38,591 nt of DNA from Gammaproteobacteria bacterium. GTDB taxonomy: Bacteria > Pseudomonadota > Gammaproteobacteria > Pseudomonadales > Halieaceae. This document shows, one piece after another, positions 8,475 through 17,620 of this stretch. The DNA lies in assembly GCA_003646405.1 (NCBI GenBank), contig QNFR01000012.1, positions 1 through 38,591 of the forward strand, given 5' to 3'. The first letter of the stretch is position 1. Each line of letters begins with the position of its first letter. Position numbers and translations under genes: made by a program. The notes under the pieces are model-generated. The model made no database searches, had not been told where the DNA came from, and worked only from the letters and a program-made list of their open reading frames with translations.

Positions 8475-9089
8475 ATGATGGCCAGTGACGAAGATAAGGT
8501 ATTTCTGGATGAAATGTCCGACGTGGTGCCTCTGAAACGGGAGCCGCGGGTCGCTTTGCGCGGCAAACCACAAACTGACGGGGATTCCTCACTGGATCAC
8601 CGGCGCCGGGCTGCGGTACAGGGCAAGGCGCTGGATCGCAATACCCTCACTGACGGTGACATAGCCCCTCTGGACTCCTGGTTTGTCCTGGAATTCAAGC
8701 GCCCGGGTGTGCAAAACGGCGTATTCCGCAAGCTCAAGCAGGGCCGTTATGAAGCGGAGGCAAGGCTTGACCTGCATCGCATGACCGCAGCGGTCGCCAG
8801 GCAGGAGGTATTCGAGTTTGTACAGGAATGCCACAAGTTGGGTTTGCGCAGTGTACTGATTATTCACGGCAAAGGTGAGAACAGGGCGGAAAAAGAGCGA
8901 AGTTCCATCCTCAAGGGTTGTGTCGATCATTGGTTGCGGCAACTGGAGATCGTGCAGGCGTTCAGCAGCGCCCGGCCAGGGCACGGCGGTACTGGGGCGG
9001 CCTATGTCCTGTTGCGTAAGAGCGCGGAGAAAAAGCGGGAGAATCGGGAGAAGTTTTCGAAGGGGCGGGTTCCCTACGATGCGGATTAG
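8475..9089 (+). CDS. smrA: Smr-domain protein SmrA (YdaL-like)
   Basis: SmrA is a stand-alone Smr-domain protein; Smr domains are nucleases, and the related SmrB cleaves mRNA at collided ribosomes. The 204-residue protein matches the SmrA layout: N-terminal SDEDKVFLDEMSDVVPLKRE, a middle segment ending FKRPGVQNGVFRKLKQGRY, then the Smr domain with LDLHRMT, the HGKG loop (VLIIHGKGEN) and a C-terminal HGGTGAAYVLLRK. The catalytic-type DLH motif is intact. The start is ATG 8475 or 8478, both reachable from the AAGG/AGGG Shine-Dalgarno at 8462-8470. The frame is open further upstream but overlaps the divergent gene. Confidence 0.9.
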   Translation: MMASDEDKVFLDEMSDVVPLKREPRVALRGKPQTDGDSSLDHRRRAAVQGKALDRNTLTDGDIAPLDSWFVLEFKRPGVQNGVFRKLKQGRYEAEARLDLHRMTAAVARQEVFEFVQECHKLGLRSVLIIHGKGENRAEKERSSILKGCVDHWLRQLEIVQAFSSARPGHGGTGAAYVLLRKSAEKKRENREKFSKGRVPYDAD

Positions 9090-9130
9090 TACTTAATCAA
9101 ATTCGTTTTTGCTATCGGTGCGGCGTCGCA

Positions 9131-9210
9131 AGTGATGGGCTGCCATGCAGGACCGAGCCCGAGCGCACATGGATGTGCTTGTAGCGTGTCCAGCATGGCA
9201 GCCCATCGCT
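9131..9210. repeat. Composite palindromic element between convergent genes
   Basis: Arms GATGGGCTGCCATGC (9134-9148) and GCATGGCAGCCCATC (9193-9207) are perfect 15-base inverted repeats, extended outward by AGT/GCT (one G-T pair) to 18 bp and inward, after one mismatch, by GGAC/GTCC. Inside is a second palindrome GCACAT-GG-ATGTGC (9165-9178). It lies in the 206-base gap between smrA and the convergent PA4642-like gene. It resembles dispersed REP/MITE-like intergenic repeats; no second copy was seen in this window. It could also act as a bidirectional terminator, although no T-run follows. Confidence 0.75.
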
Positions 9211-9295
9211 CCCGCCGCCTCCGTGCTTCGTAGGATGGATAGCTCTAGAAATTCTGTTGATTTGGCACCGGGCATCGACCGGCGCTTATTCCAAC

Positions 9296-9586
9296 CTAAC
9301 CAGCCCCAGCCGTTTTCAGAATGCCAGCATACTCAGTACCATGGCGGTGGGTAGAGACGATATCAAGCAAAGTACGCCCATCCTTGCCCGTGGCATTGAT
9401 GTCACGATTCTCGTTACTGAAAAACCCCACAAACAGCTCAAAATCCGTGGCCCGCATACTCTGGTAGGCCTTTAGCAATATGTAGAAGTTCTCATCCGAG
9501 CCGTCGTGAGGGCGTACGTCCAGGAAACTTTTTACATGATCCTCAGTCCAGACCTCGTCGAGGACCTTTTCCTTGTCTTTTCTCAT
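9296..9586 (-). CDS. PA4642-family conserved protein of unknown function
   Basis: This 96-residue acidic, soluble protein starts MRKDKEKVLDEVWTEDHVKS and contains LLKAYQSMRATDFELFVGFF and a DINATGKDGRTLLDIVSTHR segment, as in the PA4642 family of Pseudomonas. The latter part reads like a single ankyrin-type hairpin. No enzyme motif is seen. ATG at 9586 has AAGGA nine bases upstream. It follows gatB on the same strand by 13 bases, so it is probably the last gene of the gatCAB operon. Function is unknown. Confidence 0.82.
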   Translation of the reverse strand: MRKDKEKVLDEVWTEDHVKSFLDVRPHDGSDENFYILLKAYQSMRATDFELFVGFFSNENRDINATGKDGRTLLDIVSTHRHGTEYAGILKTAGAG

Positions 9587-9599
9587 CGTTCTGCTTCCT

Positions 9600-11042
9600 T
9601 TATACCAGCTTTTTCGCCAGCAACTGGTTCACCATCTGTGGATTGGCCTGGCCTTTGGACAGTTTCATCACCTGGCCGACAAAGAAGCCTACCAGTTTCT
9701 TGCGCTTGGCTTCATCCGCCGCCAGATATTGAGCCACCTGGGCGGCGTTGCCGCTGATGACCTCGTCGACCATGATTTCCAATGCGCCGCTGTCGCTCAC
9801 CTGCTTAAGACCCCGCGCTTCGATGATCTCGTCGGCACTGCCCTCACCCTGGCACATCCCCTCGAACACCTGTTTGGCAATCTTGCCAGAGATGCTGTTG
9901 TCGAGAATACGCTGTATCAGTCCGCCCAGATTTGCGGCTGACACCGGACTGTCCTCGATGTCCAGATCACTGCGATTGAGCTGCCCCAGTAATTCCACCT
10001 GCACCCAGTTGGCGGCTATCTTGGCATCGCCGCAATCGGCCACCACTGCCTCGTAATAGTCGGCCAACGAACGACTGTCAGACAGGACGTTGGCATCGTA
10101 GTTACCCAGACCGTATTGTTCGGTAAAGCGGTGGTGTTTTTCCGCGGGCAGCTCGGGCAAGCCGCTACGAATTTCCTCGACATAGGCGTCGTCGATGACT
10201 ATGGGTAGCAGGTCCGGCTCCGGAAAGTAGCGGTAGTCGTTGGCGACTTCCTTGCTACGCATGGAGCGGGTTTCATCACGGTCGGCGTCGTACAGGCGGG
10301 TTTCCTGTACTACCTCGCCGCCATCCTCCAGAATATCTGCCTGGCGATCGATCTCGTGGTGAATGGCCTTTTCCACGAAGCGGAAGGAGTTGACGTTCTT
10401 GATTTCCGCACGGGTACCCAGGGTCTCGGAACCGACGGGGCGCAGGGATATATTGACATCACAACGCATAGAGCCCTCGGCCATATTGCCGTCGGAGATA
10501 CCCAGGTAAGTCACCAGACGGTGCAGGGTCTTGAGGTAGGCCACCGCTTCAGCGGCGTTGCGGATATCCGGTTCCGAGACGATTTCCAGCAGGGGGGTGC
10601 CCGCCCGGTTCAGGTCGATGCCGGTCTGGCCGTGGAAATCTTCGTGCAGGGATTTGCCCGCGTCCTCTTCCAGGTGGGCGCGGGTGATCCCGATTTCACG
10701 AATGCTGCCGTCTTCCATCAGTATCTCGAAACTGCCACGGCCGACAATAGGCGCCTCAAACTGGCTGATCTGGTAGCCTTTGGGCAGATCCGGGTAAAAA
10801 TAGTTTTTGCGGTCAAAGACCGAGCGCATGCCAATTTCTGCGCCTATGCCCAGGCCGAACTTTACCGCATAGCGCACCGCGAGCTCGTTCAGTACCGGCA
10901 ACATGCCTGGCATGGCCAGGTCCACGGCGCTGGCCTGCGTGTTGGGCTGTGCACCGAAGGTGGTGGGCGAGCCGGAAAAAATCTTGGAATTGGTGGCCAG
11001 TTGCAGGTGCACTTCCAGGCCGATAACGGTTTCCCACTGCAT
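9600..11042 (-). CDS. gatB: Asp-tRNA(Asn)/Glu-tRNA(Gln) amidotransferase subunit B
   Basis: GatB binds misacylated tRNA and activates the carboxyl side chain by phosphorylation; ammonia comes from GatA. The 480-residue length is typical. The start [22 protein letters not shown] is the conserved GatB N-terminus, with the ATG at 11042 overlapping the gatA TGA by one base. The signature [15 protein letters not shown] and DVNISLRP segments are present, and a C-terminal YqeY-like tail domain ends the protein. Longer upstream frame is inside gatA and is not coding. Confidence 0.97.
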   Translation of the reverse strand: MQWETVIGLEVHLQLATNSKIFSGSPTTFGAQPNTQASAVDLAMPGMLPVLNELAVRYAVKFGLGIGAEIGMRSVFDRKNYFYPDLPKGYQISQFEAPIVGRGSFEILMEDGSIREIGITRAHLEEDAGKSLHEDFHGQTGIDLNRAGTPLLEIVSEPDIRNAAEAVAYLKTLHRLVTYLGISDGNMAEGSMRCDVNISLRPVGSETLGTRAEIKNVNSFRFVEKAIHHEIDRQADILEDGGEVVQETRLYDADRDETRSMRSKEVANDYRYFPEPDLLPIVIDDAYVEEIRSGLPELPAEKHHRFTEQYGLGNYDANVLSDSRSLADYYEAVVADCGDAKIAANWVQVELLGQLNRSDLDIEDSPVSAANLGGLIQRILDNSISGKIAKQVFEGMCQGEGSADEIIEARGLKQVSDSGALEIMVDEVISGNAAQVAQYLAADEAKRKKLVGFFVGQVMKLSKGQANPQMVNQLLAKKLV

Positions 11043-12499
11043 CAGGATTGCCCTCCCGCCGGGTGTTGCAGATGCCAGTCGGTGGCCTGCTGGTAGCGGT
11101 GGGACACGTTGAGCAGTCGCGCCTCGTCGAAGTGGCGGCCTATCAGTTGCAGGCCCACCGGCTTGTTGTCCACGAAACCAGCGGGTACGGACATGCCGGG
11201 CAGCCCCGCCAGGTTGACCGCCAGGGTGTAAACATCTTCCAGGTACATGGCGATAGGGTCGTCGGACTTGGCGCCCAGGGCGAAGGCCGGGCCCGGGGTG
11301 GTGGGGCCGGCGATGATGTCCACCTGTTCGAAGCAATCCATAAAATCCTGTTTGATCAGGCGACGTACTTGCTGTGCCTTTTTGTAGTAGGCATCGTAGT
11401 AACCGGCGGATAAAGCGTAGGTGCCCACCAGGATACGGCGCTTCACTTCATCGCCAAAGCCCTCTTCGCGGGTGCGCGTGTAGAGATCATGCAGGTCGGT
11501 GGGGTTGTCGCAACGGTGGCCGTAACGCACGCCGTCAAAACGGGACAGGTTGGTGGAGGCCTCCGCCGGGGCAATGATGTAATAGGTCGGGATCGTCAGC
11601 TGGCTGTGGGGCAGCGACACGTCCACCAGCGTTGCGCCCTGGGCTTCGAGTTCCTTCAGCGCGACATTGATGCACTCCCCGGTGGCTTTATCGAGCCCGT
11701 CACCGAAGTATTCACGGGGCAGACCAATACGCAGGCCCTCCAGGCTGTTGTCGAGTCTGGCGCGGTAGTCCTCTACCGGCATCTCTGAGGAGGTGGAGTC
11801 CAGGGGGTCCAGCCCGGCCATGGTATTGAGCAGCAGGGCGCAGTCTTCGGCACTGTGCGCCATGGGGCCGGCCTGGTCCAGGCTGGAGGCGAAGGCCACC
11901 ATGCCCAGGCGCGACACACGGCCATAAGTGGGCTTGAGGCCGGTAATACCGCAGAAGGCTGCCGGCTGGCGAATAGATCCCCCGGTATCCGTGCCGGTGG
12001 CAGCCGGCGCCAGCAAGGCGGCTACCGCGGCCGCTGAGCCACCGGAGGAGCCCCCCGGCACGAGATCTGTATTCCAGGGGTTCTTCACCGGCCCGTAAAA
12101 GCTGTTTTCGTTGGATGAGCCCATGGCGAACTCGTCCATGTTGGTCTTGCCCAAAATCACCGCGCCGTCCCTTTTGAAGCGCTGGATCAGGGTGGCATCG
12201 TAAGGCGGTACGAAGTTATCCAGCATGCGCGAACCGCAGCTGGTACGCATGCCGTCGGTACAAAAGATATCCTTATGGGCAATGGGTATGCCGGTCAGGG
12301 TGGCGGCATCACCACCGGCCAGCTGCTTATCAGCGGCTTTGGCAGCGGCCAGGGCCGATGTTTCATCCACACTGATAAAGCTGTTGTACTGGCTATCGCG
12401 TGCCGCGATGCGGTCCAGGAAGCAGCGGGTTACTTCCACGCTGGAAAACTGTTTTTCGCGCAGCCCTTGTACTAAGTGGGCGACAGATTTGTTGTGCAT
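11042..12499 (-). CDS. gatA: Asp-tRNA(Asn)/Glu-tRNA(Gln) amidotransferase subunit A
   Basis: GatA is the glutamine-hydrolysing subunit that feeds ammonia to GatB. This 485-residue protein is an amidase-signature enzyme with the full Ser-cisSer-Lys triad: Lys76 (PIAHKDIF), Ser151 in [13 protein letters not shown] and nucleophile Ser175 in [15 protein letters not shown] at 12499 lies 29 bases after the gatC stop, and the 3' end overlaps the gatB start by one base. A genome with GatCAB normally lacks either GlnRS or AsnRS; this cannot be checked here. Confidence 0.97.
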   Translation of the reverse strand: MHNKSVAHLVQGLREKQFSSVEVTRCFLDRIAARDSQYNSFISVDETSALAAAKAADKQLAGGDAATLTGIPIAHKDIFCTDGMRTSCGSRMLDNFVPPYDATLIQRFKRDGAVILGKTNMDEFAMGSSNENSFYGPVKNPWNTDLVPGGSSGGSAAAVAALLAPAATGTDTGGSIRQPAAFCGITGLKPTYGRVSRLGMVAFASSLDQAGPMAHSAEDCALLLNTMAGLDPLDSTSSEMPVEDYRARLDNSLEGLRIGLPREYFGDGLDKATGECINVALKELEAQGATLVDVSLPHSQLTIPTYYIIAPAEASTNLSRFDGVRYGHRCDNPTDLHDLYTRTREEGFGDEVKRRILVGTYALSAGYYDAYYKKAQQVRRLIKQDFMDCFEQVDIIAGPTTPGPAFALGAKSDDPIAMYLEDVYTLAVNLAGLPGMSVPAGFVDNKPVGLQLIGRHFDEARLLNVSHRYQQATDWHLQHPAGGQS

Positions 12500-12528
12500 T
12501 ATGGTAATCCTGGTACGGCGTCAGCCGC

Positions 12529-12816
12529 CTAATCGATAACTTTGGGAACGAGGTAGAGGCCGTCTTCGACGGCGGGGGCAATGGCCTGGAAGGCCTCGCG
12601 GCGGTCGCTTTCGGTGACTTCATCCGTGCGCAGGCGTTGGGTAGCGTCCAGCGGATTGGCCATGGGCTCGATATCGCGCGTGTCCACGGCCTGTAACTGG
12701 TCCACCATCTGCAGTATCTCGGTGATACGCTGGGTTACCTGGCCGATTTGCTCGCCAGATATATGGATACGCGCCAGCTCCGCTATCTTTTCAATCTCGT
12801 CTTGCTCTATAGACAT
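12529..12816 (-). CDS. gatC: Asp-tRNA(Asn)/Glu-tRNA(Gln) amidotransferase subunit C
   Basis: GatC is the small belt subunit that holds GatA and GatB together. From ATG 12816 the protein is 95 residues (MSIEQDEIEKIAELARIHIS), the usual size, with the C-terminal LVPKVID typical of the family. A GTG 12 bases upstream would add MVVN; homology favours the ATG, although its Shine-Dalgarno is weak. First gene of the gatC-gatA-gatB-PA4642-like operon, divergent from mreB. Confidence 0.94.
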   Translation of the reverse strand: MSIEQDEIEKIAELARIHISGEQIGQVTQRITEILQMVDQLQAVDTRDIEPMANPLDATQRLRTDEVTESDRREAFQAIAPAVEDGLYLVPKVID

Positions 12817-12833
12817 GTTCACAACCACAAAGA

Positions 12834-12849
12834 GCCGCCCTCGGGCGGC
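12834..12849 (-). promoter_or_regulatory. GC-rich hairpin in the gatC leader
   Basis: GCCGCCC and GGGCGGC form a perfect 7-bp stem with a 2-base centre, 17 bases before the gatC ATG. On the gatC strand it is followed by TCTTTGT. It could be a weak attenuator or a hairpin affecting ribosome access to gatC. Confidence 0.4.
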
Positions 12850-12878
12850 AGGGGGCGTAAACTTATCACATTTGCGCC

Positions 12879-12907
12879 TTGCCCAAAATCCCCGTGATTG
12901 ATACAGT
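12879..12907 (+). promoter_or_regulatory. Candidate sigma-70 promoter for mreB
   Basis: TTGCCC (12879-12884) and TACAGT (12902-12907) each match 4 of 6 consensus bases at the ideal 17-base spacing. They lie 131 bases before the mreB ATG in the 222-base gap shared with divergent gatC. The rest of the gap holds the gatC hairpin and no ORF. Confidence 0.38.
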
Positions 12908-13029
12908 TGTGGGAATTGTACAGCTCCAAAAAGAGACCATCTCCGCCCGCTTCCCGGCCGGGAATGCAGAGGAGCCCGGGAAGCATGCAGGACTCCCCAG
13001 AGGAGTTCCCCGTTGTCGTCATAAGGTAG

Positions 13030-14076
<1,047 letters not shown>

Positions 14077-14133
14077 CGGTGGAGCGCGCCGCTGCCAAAG
14101 AGGTAGATTAACCGGGAAAACTGAGGATCTGAC

Positions 14134-14970
14134 ATCAAGCCGTTATTCGTCAAAGAATCCTCCCTGGGCTTACGCGTGTTGTTGGCGGCGCTGGCAGTAG
14201 TGATCCTGATCATGGCAGACCTGCGTTTTAACCGCATGGAAACTATCCGGTCCCTGCTCGATACAATCGCGACTCCTGTCTATTGGCTGGCTGATCTGCC
14301 CACGCGCCTTGGCGATTGGAGCGAGGTCCACCTCCAGTCCAGGTCCCAACTGCTGGAGGACAACGAACGCCTGCTCCAGGAAAATCTGGTATTACAAGGT
14401 CGCTCTCTGCAGATGTCATCACTGCAGGCGGAAAATGTACGCTTGCGCGCTCTGTTGAATTCCGCCGCCCTGTTGCGCGATGATGTTCTGGTCGCTGAGC
14501 TTATAGGGATCTCTCCGGATCCTGTACGTCACCAACTGGTGCTCAATAAGGGTCGCAGCGATGGTGTTTTTGTCGGCCAGCCACTGATTGATGCAGCGGG
14601 TCTAATGGGGCAAGTTGTGGAAGTCAGCGCCGAGAACTCGCGCGCGTTGCTGATCACTGATGTCACTCACTCTATCCCGGTGCAGGTCAATCGGAACGGC
14701 GTGCGCGCCATCGCCGAGGGTACCGGCGCACTGGGAACGCTGGAAATACACCACGTATCAGCCACCACTGATATTCAGCGGGGCGACCTACTGGTGAGTT
14801 CTGGACTGGGCGGGCGCTTTCCTGTGGGATATCCGGTAGCGGTTGTCAGTGACATCGAGCGGGATCCCGGGCAGGCATTTGCCCGCATCCTGGCTATCCC
14901 CAGCGCGGCACTGGATCGCAGTCGTCACGTGCTGCTGGTGTTTACCGCCGACTCAGGCGAGGAAGGTTGA
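14134..14970 (+). CDS. mreC: Rod shape-determining protein MreC, apparent ATC start
   Basis: MreC is a bitopic inner-membrane protein that scaffolds the elongasome in the periplasm. Residues of the conserved N-terminus KPLFVKESSLGLRVLLAAL are encoded directly after an ATC at 14134. An in-frame TGA lies 12 bases upstream (14122-14124), and no ATG, GTG or TTG lies between. GAGGA (14123-14127) is spaced 6 bases before the ATC, ideal for initiation. From ATC the protein is 278 residues: TM helix, a coiled coil (SRSQLLEDNERLLQENLVLQ), then the beta domains with VLNKGRSDGVFVGQP and SSGLGGRFPVGYPVAVV. The next conventional start (GTG 14176) would cut off the cytoplasmic segment and start of the TM helix. 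Confidence 0.93.
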   Translation: MKPLFVKESSLGLRVLLAALAVVILIMADLRFNRMETIRSLLDTIATPVYWLADLPTRLGDWSEVHLQSRSQLLEDNERLLQENLVLQGRSLQMSSLQAENVRLRALLNSAALLRDDVLVAELIGISPDPVRHQLVLNKGRSDGVFVGQPLIDAAGLMGQVVEVSAENSRALLITDVTHSIPVQVNRNGVRAIAEGTGALGTLEIHHVSATTDIQRGDLLVSSGLGGRFPVGYPVAVVSDIERDPGQAFARILAIPSAALDRSRHVLLVFTADSGEEG

Positions 14971-14973
14971 TCC

Positions 14974-15462
14974 TTGGTAGGCGAGGAATCCCATGGCTAT
15001 TGGGTCATACTGCTAACTTTTGTCGCGGCCTATGTGCTGGCGGTGCTGCCGCTGCCCCAGTGGCTGTTGTGGGGCCGTCCCGAGTGGCTCGCACTGATGC
15101 TCATTTACTGGACCATCGCCTTACCGCATAAGGTAGGTATTGTGACCGGCCTGGTACTGGGTGTGGGGTTGGATGTACTGGAGGGGGCCGTGCTTGGACA
15201 GAATGCCTTCGCGCTTGTGGTGGTCGCCCTGCTGTCGCTGATCCTGTACCAGCGCTTGCGGGTATATGGCCTGTGGCAGCAGACGGGGGTGGTATTTGTC
15301 CTGATAGGAATCAATCAGTTGATTTGCCAGTGGGTGCAGAATCTGGAGGGGCTTGGTGCTCGTTCGTTGTTCTTTTTGCTGCCCGCTGTTTCCAGCGCAC
15401 TGTTGTGGCCGGTGGTGTTACACACCCTGCGCGGTTTGCGCCGCTATTATCGGGTGAGCTGA
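14974..15462 (+). CDS. mreD: Rod shape-determining protein MreD
   Basis: MreD is a small polytopic inner-membrane partner of MreC. The 162-residue protein has about five hydrophobic segments (WVILLTFVAAYVLAVLPLP, WLALMLIYWTIALP, GIVTGLVLGVGLDVLEG with the conserved GxxxDxxxG-like motif, AFALVVVALLSLILYQ, and the C-terminal pair). The TTG start at 14974 follows a GGAAGG Shine-Dalgarno by seven bases, three bases after the mreC stop. Confidence 0.92.
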   Translation: MVGEESHGYWVILLTFVAAYVLAVLPLPQWLLWGRPEWLALMLIYWTIALPHKVGIVTGLVLGVGLDVLEGAVLGQNAFALVVVALLSLILYQRLRVYGLWQQTGVVFVLIGINQLICQWVQNLEGLGARSLFFLLPAVSSALLWPVVLHTLRGLRRYYRVS

Positions 15463-15463
15463 T

Positions 15464-16063
15464 ATGACCGGTACTCGTTTGATATTGGCGTCCGCGTCCC
15501 CGCGCCGGCGGGAATTACTGAATCAGCTTGGCGTAAGTTATTTGTGTGATCCGGCGGAGATCGATGAGACGCCACTGGCAGGCGAGGCCCCCGAAGATTA
15601 TGTACGGCGTATGGCGCAGGAAAAGGCAGCTGCCGTGGCCGGTCGTTACCCGGCGCCGGAGTACGCGGTGCTGGCAGCCGACACCACTGTGGTTATCGAT
15701 GATGATGTATTGGGTAAACCGCGGGACCACTTCCACGCACTGGGTATTCTGGCTCGCCTCAGTGGTCGCCAGCATTCGGTATTAACGGCGGTGTGCCTGC
15801 ATAGCGCCTCCGGGTTGCGCTGTGAACTGGTGGAAACCAAGGTAGAGTTCACGCAGCTGAGCCGGGAGATATGTGAGGCCTATCTGGCCACGGAAGAGCC
15901 CTGGGACAAAGCCGGTGGCTATGGTATCCAGGGCCTCGGTGGTGCCTTTGTCAGGTCGATCCAGGGCAGTTACAGTAATGTAGTGGGTCTGCCCCTGTGC
16001 GAAACCTGGCAGCTACTGGCGGCTAACGGCATAGAAACCGCACTGGAGACAACGGGTGAGTGA
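15464..16063 (+). CDS. maf: Maf-family nucleoside triphosphate pyrophosphatase (YhdE type)
   Basis: Maf proteins hydrolyse dTTP, UTP or modified nucleotides to monophosphates. The 199-residue protein opens with the signature LILASASPRRRELLNQLG and has AADTTVVIDDDVLGKPRD, EPWDKAGGYGIQG and GSYSNVVGLPL. These fit the YhdE (dTTP/UTP) subfamily. ATG at 15464 is one base after the mreD stop. It overlaps the rng GTG by eight bases. Confidence 0.94.
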   Translation: MTGTRLILASASPRRRELLNQLGVSYLCDPAEIDETPLAGEAPEDYVRRMAQEKAAAVAGRYPAPEYAVLAADTTVVIDDDVLGKPRDHFHALGILARLSGRQHSVLTAVCLHSASGLRCELVETKVEFTQLSREICEAYLATEEPWDKAGGYGIQGLGGAFVRSIQGSYSNVVGLPLCETWQLLAANGIETALETTGE

Positions 16064-17534
16064 GGAAATCCTGGTCAATGTCACCCCCATGGAAACGCGG
16101 GTCGCTGTGGTGGACAACGGTGCAACCCAGGATATTCATATCGAGCGGGCAGCCAATCGCGGAATTGTGGGTAATATCTACGCCGGCAAAGTCGTGCGCG
16201 TTCTGCCCGGTATGCAGGCGGCCTTCGTTGATATTGGTACCGAGCGCACCAGCTTCATCCACGCGTCGGATATTATCAGCGTCGGTAACAATGGTAGGGG
16301 AGACAGGAATCGCCACGCACAAAGCATCAGGGATCATTTGCACGACGGTAAGAAAGTGATCGTGCAGGTTACCAAGGACCCGCTGGGCAGTAAGGGGGCT
16401 CGCCTTACCACCGCGTTGTCAGTTTCCACCCGTTATCTGGTGTTAATGCCACAGACTGACCATGTGGGTGTCTCCCAGCTTATCGAGGACCCTGCCGAGC
16501 GTGAGCGGTTACAACAGGTGCTGGCTGAAGGGCTGGCGGCGCAGGACATGGAAGGGGCGGGTGGCTTCATCCTGCGCACTGCGGCGGAGGGGGTTGGCGC
16601 TGAAGAAATCAGGGCGGATTTGCGCTTTCTCAAGCGTCTTTGGGCTGCAGTGTCCCGTCGCGCCAGGGGGGCGAGTGGCGCCGAATTACTGTATGAAGAC
16701 CTGCCTCTGTCCCTGCGCACTGTCCGCGACCTGGCACGCCCCTCGGTAGAGCGCATACTGATCGACAGTCGGGAGGGATTTACCATCCTGCAGGAATTTT
16801 GCGGGGAGTACGTGCCGGAGGTGTCGGGATTGCTGGAACATTACGCTGGTGAGCGGCCCCTGTTCGACCTGCATGGGATCGAGGATGAAATCCAGCGGGC
16901 ACTGGGTCGCAAGGTCGAACTCAAGTCCGGTGGCTATCTGATTATCGACCAGACCGAGGCCATGACCACGATAGATGTCAACACGGGGTCGTTTGTGGGC
17001 AGGCGGAATCAGGAAGAGACAGTTTTCAAGACCAACCTGGAAGCGGCCGCAGCGCTGGCGCGTCAGTTACGGGTGCGGAATCTGGGTGGCATTATTATCG
17101 TCGATTTTATTGATATGCAGGATGAAGAGCATCGTCGCCAGGTGCACCGAACGCTGGAAAAGGCCATGTCGCGTGATCCAGCTCGCAACAAAATCACCGG
17201 GGTATCCGACCTGGGTCTGGTCCAGATGACACGCAAACGCACCCGAGAGAGTCTGGAACACACGTTGTGTGAGGAGTGCGCGGTGTGCCAGGGTCGCGGT
17301 GTACTGAAGACGCCAGAGAGCATCTGCTACGAAATTTTCAGAGAGATTATGCGCGATGCCAGAGCCTATGAAAATGATAAGCTTATGGTGCTGGCTGCCC
17401 AGGCTGTGGTTGATCGCTTACTGGATGAAGAATCAGCCAATGTGGCGGATCTGGCGGAATTTAGCGGCAAGACGATCAGTTTTCGGGTAGAACCGACGTA
17501 CGCTCAGGAACACTTCGACATCGTACTACTGTGA
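16056..17534 (+). CDS. rng: Ribonuclease G
   Basis: RNase G is a single-strand endoribonuclease that matures the 16S rRNA 5' end and cuts some mRNAs. The 492-residue size matches RNase G rather than RNase E, with no long C-terminal scaffold. N-terminal ILVNVTPMETRVAVVDNGA leads into the S1 domain (GNIYAGKVVRVLPGMQAAFVDIG). The DNase I-like domain supplies the metal-binding aspartates in TTIDVNTGSFVG and IIIVDFIDMQDEEH. The zinc-link cysteines are in CEECAVCQGRG. The start is GTG 16056 inside the end of maf. Confidence 0.96.
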   Translation: MSEEILVNVTPMETRVAVVDNGATQDIHIERAANRGIVGNIYAGKVVRVLPGMQAAFVDIGTERTSFIHASDIISVGNNGRGDRNRHAQSIRDHLHDGKKVIVQVTKDPLGSKGARLTTALSVSTRYLVLMPQTDHVGVSQLIEDPAERERLQQVLAEGLAAQDMEGAGGFILRTAAEGVGAEEIRADLRFLKRLWAAVSRRARGASGAELLYEDLPLSLRTVRDLARPSVERILIDSREGFTILQEFCGEYVPEVSGLLEHYAGERPLFDLHGIEDEIQRALGRKVELKSGGYLIIDQTEAMTTIDVNTGSFVGRRNQEETVFKTNLEAAAALARQLRVRNLGGIIIVDFIDMQDEEHRRQVHRTLEKAMSRDPARNKITGVSDLGLVQMTRKRTRESLEHTLCEECAVCQGRGVLKTPESICYEIFREIMRDARAYENDKLMVLAAQAVVDRLLDEESANVADLAEFSGKTISFRVEPTYAQEHFDIVLL

Positions 17535-17540
17535 AGCAAC

Positions 17541-17573
17541 GTACTGCAATGCACATTTTATTTATTACAGTAC
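17541..17573. promoter_or_regulatory. AT-rich segment with short inverted repeat before yhdP
   Basis: GTACTG (17541-17546) and CAGTAC (17568-17573) flank an AT-rich centre in the 86-base gap between rng and yhdP. TACACT just inside the right edge resembles a -10 box. It may hold an extra promoter for yhdP. Confidence 0.25.
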
Positions 17574-17620
17574 ACTAGTGTTCCGACCATCAGTAAAATC
17601 ATCATAGCGCAGGATATTCT

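Noticed and set aside
8417-8566. N-terminal extension of the CWC protein
   Set aside because: It overlaps the smrA promoter and coding start, and the added residues lack family similarity.
9145-9354. 69-codon frame starting in the palindromic element
   Set aside because: It is read from the inverted repeat and the end of the PA4642-like gene; no Shine-Dalgarno and no protein-like character.
11043-11336. Upstream extension of gatB to 578 residues
   Set aside because: The extension is an out-of-frame reading of gatA; the conserved GatB start is at 11042.
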